The notes under the pieces: generated by a model | Database searches by the model: none | The model's input: only the letters and a program-made list of their open reading frames with translations | What the model was told of the DNA's origin: nothing | Shown: positions 22,899-31,680 of the stretch, piece by piece | Layout of the letters: every line of letters starts with the position of its first letter | How positions within the stretch are numbered: position 1 is the stretch's first letter | Origin: Symsagittifera roscoffensis | Taxonomy: Eukaryota > Xenacoelomorpha > Acoela > Convolutidae | NCBI RefSeq assembly: GCF_963678635.1 | Contig: NC_087070.1 | Span: 48,155,467-48,219,466 of the forward strand | Direction: 5' to 3' | DNA length: 64,000 nucleotides | Translations under genes and position numbers: made by a program

Positions 22899-25212
22899 CA
22901 TCCACTCTTAAATCTAAATTTGGGAACCCTCAACTCCCTTGGTGATGTTTTATCTGGACTACTGAAGCCTATTGACAACAGGGAAATAACGAGAAAGCAA
23001 TCCTCACCGAGAACTTATAAGCTAAACGAAGTAAGACAAAAATTGACTTCTATCGTTGAGAATCTGATAACTTATAGTAAAAACCGTTTGCACCTTGAGG
23101 AGCTATGTGACACTGGGATTGCTCCGAACGGGACTTAAATGGCATCCAAACCCATTACCTTCGTGTTATGAGTCGTCCCTCTTACCCACTCGCTCACGGC
23201 CGCTTTCTATACTCGGTTCGTAGACTCTCGGTATTTTTCGCAGTTCTTTTCTCTTGATAATAAAAAGGAATCAAATTAGAAAATAAATTTAAAAAACGAA
23301 AGCATGTGCGGATCATAATCATCATTTCAATTGTTTTTTAATGCAACAATCCACCTCACTAGGCAAAACTAGACACACTACTTTGTCTTTAGCCTTTTTA
23401 TTAGCAAAACTTGCGTCCATTTAGAAGCTACTTCTAGAAACTTGCTTGCTTTACTATCTTGAAAACTGTAAATTATCAAAAACTAGTTAATATTAGTTGA
23501 AAAAAGATGCAGACAAAATTTGCTGAGAACTTAAACAGAATTTATATGGGGCATTTTCTACTCAAAATTTCACACCAAAAACGGATCATTTTTGGCTTTT
23601 TTAAAATGTTTCGCGCAGTTTTGTGGAGTTGAGCTACGTAAGAAGCTCGTATATGAGCTACGTGAGAGGCTCACTATGATATACTTTTGGCAGTAATTGA
23701 CCGTGTAGCTGCAGCGTAATATTTGATTGGCTCATTAAATTGCACTGTAATAATTCTGTTAAGTTCGAAGCAAAATTTGTCTTCATCATATTTTACCTAA
23801 TGTCAACGTTATTTGAGAAACACGCGTTTTAAGTTTCAATTTTCAGGTTTTATGCTTTCGCTCAGATAACTTAAATCAGCACTGTATATCGATTAACGTG
23901 GACTAAAAAAACATCTCTGACATAGATTGGTAATTTTGTTGTGAAACTTTAAAAATAAAAAACATAAATGTCGAAAAAAAAATGAAAACGTTCAAATAAA
24001 AGAGTTCTACCAAAATTTAAATTTTCGTATGCCGGACATTTGAATATTAAATTAGGAACGGAAATCTTTGAGCTGACACAAGATTTCATAGAAAAATCGT
24101 TTAAGTTTTAAGTCCCAGCTGAAACAACAATGAAAGAACACTTGCACTCGAAACTAAGCGGCAACTAAGCCGACGATATTTCAGCATGCACCAGTTGAGC
24201 CGAAAAAAAATTGACACTAAAAAAATAAACTTTCTTGAAGCTATAAAGAACAACTCTTGAACTGCAATGAAAGTTACTTAACAGAACAAGCAAGATGTGT
24301 GTTGTGGCAACTGAACCAATAAAAATTGAGCAGACAAACGAATTTTATGCCACTTTTTTAAGTTGCATACACACTGAAAAAAAACAAGGTTTGCCCAAGA
24401 TTCAAACCCAAAACCTTAGGGTTCAAAGGCGACGGAGTTACCTCAAGGCCAAGTGTGACGGACCCTGAATGTTGTGCAGGTTCGATTGAGCCGAGTTGAA
24501 AATTTCTAAGAAAAGTAGTTTACGGAAAAAGTCCAATTCATTCTCGCAAGAGCAATCAGTCTCGGCCAGTGTAGTGTCATCATTTCTAACAATTTTCGGA
24601 CGTGACTAACAAGGTCACTAATTAGCCAAATATTGTATCAACCAATCAGAATCGAGATAAGAAAAACAATGATTTTAGACAAAACTTGAACGTAAAATAA
24701 GGCAAAATTACATTCAGCAGAGAAAAAAATCGCTACTCCCCATGTGGCTTCATTATTTGGTTCAAACCTAATTAGCTCGGGGTGTGGCTGATTACCGCTT
24801 ATGTTTAAGATCACTATCACTACACTTCGTGTATTTAGGTTTAAAAAAATTTTAGTTCAGGTTTTGTTTCGTTTTGATCCGTTTGGGACCAATCAAAATC
24901 TAGCATTTGATTTTTGTCTATTACTAGCGATTTTGAAAGAGCGGATGCCTTATTATAAATTAACTACTCTACATGTTTCCAACTCCTCAAAAACAATACT
25001 ATTTGCATTCTGCAAGGTAATGGCTACGCGAAAATTAAAGCAGGAAAATGTTGTTATACATACTTACGGTTCCTATTGTTTTAATTTTTTCTCCCAATCA
25101 ACGGCTGACCTGCAACCTCTTCGACTTGAATAGACTCGATAACTAATAATAAATTCACTTAAAGGCTCAATCAGACAATTTATTTGTTTCTTTCTTCTCA
25201 TCATTAAAGCAA
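22899..25212. repeat. 2.31-kb tandem repeat, unit 3 of 3, abutting rpt-4
   Basis: This is nearly identical to unit 2. It ends at AAAGCAACA, only about 40 bp before the rpt-4 stop codon on the opposite side. Its last 35 bp hold the only good polyadenylation signal for rpt-4. The array therefore probably arose by duplication of the rpt-4 3' flank. Confidence 0.85.
25179..25184 (-). terminator. Polyadenylation signal of rpt-4
   Basis: AATAAA on the minus strand lies 68-73 nt past the rpt-4 stop codon, the usual distance in nematodes. It lies inside tandem unit 3; units 1 and 2 carry the same hexamer further downstream. Confidence 0.65.
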
Positions 25213-25251
25213 CAGCTTTAATAACATCAACCAATTCACAGTTCAGCAAAT

Positions 25252-26544
25252 TTACACTGGCTTATAGTCTAGTTTCGTCTCCAATTTTTTCGCCTCGTTC
25301 ACTTTTCGAACAGCCTTCATAAAATCTTCCTGGGTGACGTAATCTCGGGTTCCACGAATTGCAAACATTCCTGCTTCGGTGCAGACGTTTCTTAAGTCCG
25401 CTCCATTAAATCCATCAGACAATTTTGTCAGTGCTTCAAAATCAATATCTCCGTGCTTTGTAATTTTGGCTGAGTGAATTTTGATGATATCCAGTCGTCC
25501 TTGCTCATTGGGCAGGTCAATTTGGATTTTCCTATCGAGTCGGCCTGGTCGTAACAGAGCTGGGTCCAGAGTATCTGGCCGGTTCGTGGCCATTATCATT
25601 TTAACTTTCCCAAGGGTGTCAAATCCGTCCATCTGGTTGAGCAATTCCATTAGAGTTCGCTGGATCTCTCGATCAGCAGAAGTTCCCTCAGAAAACCTTC
25701 GGCCACCGATTGCATCGATTTCGTCCATAAAAATAACACATGGTTGGTGATCTCGGGCGTAATTGAACATTTCTCGGATCAACCGAGCGCTCTCCCCGAT
25801 GTACTTGTCAACGATAGCCGATGAAACTACCTAAAATTGCATATATAATCAATATTTGCTGTCATTTTTAAAATAGTTTCTCTTCATCTAGTGCAGAATT
25901 AAAAATAAGAAACTTGCCTTCAAAAAGTTTGCGTCCAGCTGTGAAGCAACGGCTCTGGCAAGCAACGTCTTTCCAGTACCTGGAGGCCCATAAAGCAGGC
26001 AACCTTTGGGCGGAGTGATGCCTACGCGTTGAAACAACTCAGGGTTAATCAGAGGCAATTCAATGACTTCTCGCAGCTGCCTCACTTGTTCCCCAAGACC
26101 TCCGATTTCCGTATACGACACATCTCCAGGACTTTCATGCGTCATGTTATATACCAATGGATCAACTTCTCTAGGCAGATATCGCATTATTGTGAGAGTA
26201 GTCATATCAAGAGCAACCCTTGTTCCCGACTTAAGCTTGCTTTTGTCTAATGCTCGTCTACATCCAACTACGTAGCGCGGACCATTTGTTGCTTTGACAA
26301 TAAACTTGTCTGGTGTCAATTGCTTGAGAACCTCTCCAACAATTTGGCCAACACTTTGAAGCGCTTTCAATGCATTCTCGGACTTGTCAAACTGTTTGGA
26401 CAGCTCCTTTTGTTGCTCCCGGATTTCTCTGAGTTTGGATTCTGTTTCCCGGTGTTCGAGTAGTTTTTTTCTATAGTCCGCGATTGCTTTATCTCGAGGA
26501 CTTTGACGGGGCGTTGTTACTGATGCAGTTGCTACAGCAGACAT
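25252..26544 (-). CDS. rpt-4: 26S proteasome regulatory AAA-ATPase subunit RPT-4 (PSMC6 orthologue)
   Basis: Exon 1 (26544-25918) and exon 2 (25830-25252) encode 401 residues, the normal length for Rpt4. The protein is one of six ATPases that unfold substrates in the base of the 19S cap. Visible parts are an N-terminal coiled coil (about residues 25-65), an OB-fold region with [16 protein letters not shown], Walker A GPPGTGKT (about 188-195), Walker B IIFMDEID-type motif ([10 protein letters not shown]), the [20 protein letters not shown] second region of homology, and the conserved end KLDYKPV. The 87-bp intron starts with GC, not GT (AAG/GCAAGT), and ends with AG. The ATG lies 5 nt after a TTTTTAG acceptor, so SL1 trans-splicing is likely. 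The gene looks intact and functional despite heavy transposon load on both sides. Confidence 0.97.
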
Positions 26545-26556
26545 TTGTTCTAAAAA
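26545..26556 (-). promoter_or_regulatory. Probable SL1 trans-splice acceptor of rpt-4
   Basis: The minus strand reads TTTTTTAG followed by AACAA and the ATG. A T-rich acceptor with no upstream exon directly before the start codon is the pattern of nematode trans-spliced genes. Confidence 0.6.
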
Positions 26557-26726
26557 ACATAAACCATGTAAGACCAGACAAACTGAGATATACCTTCACG
26601 TTCTAACTGCAACAATAATTGCCAGGAAGGAGTAATTGCCAAATCAATTCAGCAAAAGTAAAGGAACAAGTGATGCGATTGTTTTGAAGATAGAAAGAGA
26701 CATCAATAAGGAGTTGTTGGCTGAGG

Positions 26727-26766
26727 AAAAAAGACGAAATAAGTGAAAACTTATTTCGTCTTTTTT
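26727..26766. repeat. Perfect 18-bp inverted repeat with GAAA loop
   Basis: AAAAAAGACGAAATAAGT, the loop GAAA and ACTTATTTCGTCTTTTTT pair without mismatch. It lies at the border between the rpt-4 upstream region and the Penelope-like fragment. It may be a terminal piece of that element or an insertion footprint. Confidence 0.8.
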
Positions 26767-27865
26767 AGGATGAGGTCCACTGGGGATGAGGTCCACTGGG
26801 GGGCAGCCCGCCAGGCTTTATGGGTTGGCGAAAGTGCATAAAGTGAATACCCCATTAAGACCGGTCCTCTCCTTGCCTGGTAGCTCTTATTATAACTTGA
26901 ACAACGTTCTTGCAAAACTTTCGAGAAAATTGAGGGTGCAAACATCGAAACCAACTCACTAGATGCGAGAGAAATCTTAGAGAGCACTAATTTTGAGCCC
27001 AAAGAAAATTTGCTATCTCTAGATGTGAAGAGCTAGTATACAAATGTTCCACTGAAACAAGCAATAGACATAGCTCTGAGAAAACTGTATGAGCAAGATG
27101 AACCACCATCAATTGCTAGGAAAACCATGAAGAGACTGTTGAACATGGCAGTTAGTCAAGTCCATTTCAAGTGCAATGAAACATGGTACGTTCAGAAAGA
27201 TGGTTCGGCAATGGGGGCATCTCTTGCCGTTATTTTAGCAAATCTTTGGCTGAAGCAGTACGAAACTGCACTATCGAGGGATATTCCCGAAATGTTTTTG
27301 CCCGAGAAAGATCCTAACGGAATATGTCCCGAGTGCAATAAGAAAGTCACGTACAGGTCAAAAGTTGTAGAATGTTAATGCTGTTTGAACTGGTATCACG
27401 TAAAATGCGGTGATATATCAGATGATGAGTATCGAAAAATAAGTGAAACCGTCTGGTACTGTAGAAAATGCATTGCAATAGGGGAGAGATAAATAAGTCA
27501 GTGCAGCAAGCTAAGTTATATCTCCGTTCCGTTGAAGATATAGTGAGAACAGTGAAGGGAGATCCTGAAAAATTGCTACGGGCTGTAAACTTACAACATA
27601 CAAATTTACAGTTCACAATACGGACACCAAACACAAACGGAAATTTGGCATTTTTGGATTTAAAAAATATTATTGACAATGTGCCATTCTGCCCGATTGG
27701 CACAGCGCAACCTTCCGGCGGGACAGAAAAAGACGACTAAAGGCCTTAGAAACAAAAAAGTGCTGCGAAGGAGGGTTGAAATATTCCGGAAATTTAAATT
27801 CTCAGAAATACCTAAAGACGGCCATTTTGACGAAAAGGAACGAAAAAACAGAACAACGACAAATA
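26767..27865 (+). pseudogene. Penelope-like element reverse transcriptase fragment with inserted PHD finger
   Basis: The plus strand encodes, across frames, the RT signature RLYGLAKVHK, then TPLRPVLSLPGSSYYNL, motif A SLDVKS.YTNVPL, motif B KDGSAMGASLAVILANLW, and after motif C a stretch LQFTIRTPNTNGNLAFLDL typical of Penelope-like elements. Between motifs B and C lies a PHD finger (CPECNKK, then a VEC..CC pair, NWYHVKC and WYCRKC), interrupted by a TAA. Motif C reads LRSVEDIV, not the usual YVDD type. Stops and frameshifts show it is dead. Its 3' end is cut by the LTR element at 27866. Nematode Penelope-like elements of the Nematis clade are the likely relatives. Confidence 0.7.
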
Positions 27866-28778
27866 TGTAACATTCGCCCGGAAGATACATATCGACGGAT
27901 AACAAAACTAAGTCTTAAGACGACTGGCTAGCGTCTAAACAGAGCTTTGTATGCTTTTCACCGTCTCTACCAAGCCAGTACTTTTCGGTGGTCTTTCCAA
28001 CATCGGGTCGACAAAAACGTTACTGCTCTCCGGCTTCGACCAGAACGCTCAAATTAACTTAATTACATGCAAATAGTGAGCTCATTGCTGGGTCTCAGTA
28101 TCCCCAGACCACGAGGTCAATCCTAAAAACAGGGCTACTATTTATTATATTACTATTGTTTTTGTTCAGTAGATAAAAATCATCATCTCCATCGAAGATG
28201 GATCAACCCTTTCCCCCAACTCCTAGCACCTCATCCTTGTCAAAACTAATCCAAATATCAATTAAATTCAAGTCAGGACATGACAGAATGCTAAAAGTTC
28301 ATACGAGTCAATAAAAGTTTTCCGTCCCGAGACCCTTCCAGATTCTTGAATCCGGTGAATCAAGCCCGTTGATCTCGATTTCTTCCCAATCCGGAAGGCT
28401 GATTTCTTACCCTTCACCGTTGTTCGCAACGGCCTTGCAACTATTGTAGCAGCACAATAGTTGCAACTCGGAACGTTTTCTGCAATCTGCTGCTGTTTTT
28501 CTTATCACGATTGTCGTTGCTATCGTCAGCGCAACTAATGTTGTTGTGTTTCTTCTCTCGTTTCTTGTTAAAATGGCCGTTTCACCATTTCTCAGAAATG
28601 TGACGTCATCATTCGAATTTTTGAAATTTTAAAATTCTAGAATATTCCAGCCCTCACCGTTTGGCTAAACGTTCCAATAACGCCCTTAGTTCTTAAAAAC
28701 CACCAATCCGGAAGGCTTACTGCTAAAATTCCGAATTCTGCAGAGATTGCATTTTGGCCATTCTGGTCGAATGTCACA
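27866..28778 (-). repeat. 3' LTR of copy 1
   Basis: This 913-bp repeat is about 99 % identical to 51491-52403. It holds AATAAA (minus) at 28141-28146, a TGACGTCA bZIP-type palindrome at 28601-28608, and a perfect hairpin with 13-bp arms (TTGCAACTATTGT, 28435-28447 and 28454-28466). Words like CCTTCCGGATT recur in it and in the leader. Confidence 0.93.
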
Positions 28779-28792
28779 TACTCCCCGGACAG
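28779..28792 (-). promoter_or_regulatory. Polypurine tract of copy 1
   Basis: On the minus strand CTGTCCGGGGAGTA directly precedes the 3' LTR start TGTGACATTC. The purine stretch GGGGAG is short for a plus-strand primer, but the position is right and the same junction occurs in copy 2 (54851-54864). Confidence 0.6.
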
Positions 28793-29598
28793 TCCGGTCA
28801 ATGTCCTCATTGAATCGCGCAATGTTCGTAAAATGGTTACAGTGTCATCGAACAGAATTTACAAAATGCACGAAATTACTTTTATCCACGTCACATCGAC
28901 TCACTGCAGAATATAAATGGCATCATACTACATCACTATAGCCTCCAAATTCTTTCATTAATCTGCACAATAAGGATAAGACTTAAGATAAAACATATTT
29001 TCTGACTTCCATTGTCAATGTCCCGATTAAAACTTTTTCTCTTAGATTTAAAAGGTGTTGGCTTGCAGGACAGTGCTGCCAACCAACAAGCTAAAATTAT
29101 CCTACTATGCTTCTTCCCTTCGGAAATCTTGCTTGTTATTGTCCTGAACATTAAAACTAAGAAACTCTGTGGTTAGAAAGAACAATGAAACAATCTCCCT
29201 CTTCGAGAGATTACTCAAGCCTTCCACGTCACCACAAAGTGATCAGTCTTCCTAAGTGATTAAAAACAATCATGCAGGCTGGAATATTTAAATATACTCT
29301 TCCCTTAAACCTTTCTAAATAAATAATAAGTGAGTGTCTCTAAAGCCACTTCAACTAAAATCAAAATGCAAATTTATAAATGCAACAATTTCAAAACTCA
29401 ACTTAATGTTTCAGTTTTCAATTACAACTTGGTTGCTTGGTTTCTCACTTGAGTTTTTCACACACATAAAACAATTCTGAGTTTTAAGTTTTCTTCATCA
29501 CTCCTTTGTTCTCTTCTTTTTTCGTCGTTTAGAAGTTCTAAAACTTCTAAATTCTTCTAATTTTCTTTCTTGTTGCCTCTTGTTTTCTCGACCACTCA
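28793..29598 (-). other. 3' untranslated region of copy 1
   Basis: No gene is supported between the end of ORF3 and the polypurine tract. A 71-codon frame at 28936-29151 corresponds to a 93-codon frame in copy 2 but with frame differences. I read it as non-coding 3' sequence. Confidence 0.5.
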
Positions 29599-31680
29599 TC
29601 AATGTTCCATTTCTTCCTCCTGTGATACTGACTCCGCACTTTCGGTTTCCGTGTCTTGTAGCACATCGTTGGCTATCCTGACGCTGTTGGAAGCCGTCCT
29701 CCAACACTTCTGCTCTTCTACCCTCTGTTTACAGCAAGGTAGGGGATCCACGTTGGATTCTCTGCTTCTGCAGAAACTGTTGTGGAGACACAACGTCACG
29801 TTTCTCTCCAAATCTTCTTTCAGCATCTCTGCCTTCTCATTTCCACCACGCTCACTCGTCCTGGAAATTCTTTTCACGGCGGTGGTCACTGCATTCCGAT
29901 GAGTCACGAAAGCTCGCTTGAAAGCTCCTGCCCCAATGTCCAGCTGATATTCACTGTACACTCTGCCATGTTTCGACATATGCTTTTTCGCATACTCGTA
30001 CAACCATGCAGTCATGTTAGCTCTGAACCATGGCATCAATCGTTTTCTCGCCCATATCTTCTTCACTTCCATCGGAATGTTTAGAACTTTGCACATTGTC
30101 TCAAAAAGATCTAAGTCTTTTAGACAATCTAATTTCCGCAATTGTTCTCTCGTCGGCGCCTCCTGTCTATTATTTTCTCTCACATGAGCTTCCAGCCATC
30201 GTATTGCCATCATAACTCCCACTATCACTATTGTTATGGGCTGTGATGAATCTGGTAAACCCATGGAGAGCAGCTCTCCAGAGTCCCAGATCAACATCAG
30301 ATTACTACGCTTGGGATACCACCAGGTCTGCAGCAAGCAGTGGCAAGGAAACTCGTCATGCGTCAACATGATGCTCCTCCAATTACGTTTTCCCGAAGCT
30401 TCCAGCAATGGTTCCACTTCCATCATCACTCGGTGGATTTCATCATTCTCATCTACTGCATTGTAATCTGTGACAGTTGATCCTCTCTGTTTCTGTTTTT
30501 CGAAGTCACTGAAGTTCCCGCTCACATATCCCACGAACTTCTTTCCTAGTATTGACTCCAACTCTTCTTTGGTTCTCTCTGGAATTGCTGAGAACATCTT
30601 ACATAGTAACTCGTAAGACTTTTCAGACATTCTCGCCAATCTCACACACTTCGGCACTGAGAAGGCTTGATCCACAATCGTTCTTGTACTCTTCACGTCC
30701 ACAGCTACGAAATGTATAGGATATCTGCTCTTGCACATTGGAGCCAACGTTGAGCCCACCAAATATCGTGCTCCTGATGGTCTACAATAAGTTTCGCTGT
30801 GTCTGATGTTCATCTCTGTTTCGATTGCTTCCCTCCATTTTCCTATATACTTCTGCTCAGTCTGCAGAACTCCTGGGAATACTTCTACGCTGATGGCTGT
30901 GACCATCTCATGTTTCTGTTCTAGATTCAACAGTGACTCTAAAGAACCAAACATGCTGTAGAATCCTAGTGCTGTCACTAGATTCACATCGGTTCCTCCA
31001 TGGCAATCTGCTATCAGTTCCGTTTCCGTTCTTGCTTTCATCACTACATTTCCAAACAATACTGTCAATTGCTTGTGTTGTTTCTCCAGGGTTTTCACAC
31101 AGTCTAGACTTCCACAAAAGTGACCCTATAGTCCACAGACTTCCGCCAGACAGCTACCAGGTTTGACCCAGTCTTCTGGTCCCCAGCCAGGCAACTCCAC
31201 TTTATCTTCTCCGTTGCTCTTAGAGGCTGTTATCATCACATTATATATGATGTTGAGGTCACGCAGGTTACAGTCTGCATTCAGTTCCCTCTGTACGTCT
31301 TGTGTCGCCCGTAATATTGAGTCAGCGTTGGGACTAGGACACCATGATGGCCTCATAAATTCCCACACTGCCATCAAGCTCGTTCTCAGTAATTCATCTG
31401 AGAATCCCAACCCAAACTCCACTCTCTTGTCGGATTTTGGTACTGAAGGTGCAGTCACCTCTTCTTCCAAGACCAATCCCAATTTGGCCCGTGGATTGTT
31501 AACGTTCTTAATCGTTACAATTCTGGACGTCCAGAATCTTAGTAACACCGCCTGCTCATAATCAAAGAAGCAATCACGTATGTCTTCACTCAGGAAAGGA
31601 TTGCATGCTATCCCTATGATCCCGGATACGTAGCTATATGACTTCTTCTTGATCGGTCCACAGTATTCACTGGATTTCGG
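29599..31680 (-). pseudogene. C-terminal part of ORF3, separated by two TAG codons
   Basis: This stays in the same frame as the ORF3 body upstream, with TAG at 31681-31683 and another at 31126-31128. In copy 2 both positions are sense codons (in the 499-codon frame 57575-59074), so the original protein continued through. The 690-residue tail has no domain I can name with confidence. It includes a hydrophobic strand PITIVIVGVMMAIRW resembling the PITIVFAGIND strand of the second SGNH-like domain, a Lys/Arg-rich helical stretch, and a Cys-rich end (CLHNSFC.., DPLPCCKQ) followed by an acidic terminus. Either readthrough or loss of function is possible; loss is simpler. Confidence 0.75.

Noticed and set aside
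18273-25212. CRISPR or satellite array
   Set aside because: The units are 2.3 kb without spacers and the DNA is nematode. It is a segmental tandem duplication.
26721-26750. Hammerhead-ribozyme-like words CTGAGGA and CGAAAT beside the Penelope-like fragment
   Set aside because: Penelope-like elements can carry hammerheads, but the core CTGATGA is not matched and stems I and II do not form. The perfect hairpin explains the sequence better.
27861-27865. AAATA/ATATA as a proven target-site duplication of copy 1
   Set aside because: Only four of five bases agree, and ATA also precedes copy 2. It may be an insertion preference, or the right flank may have changed.
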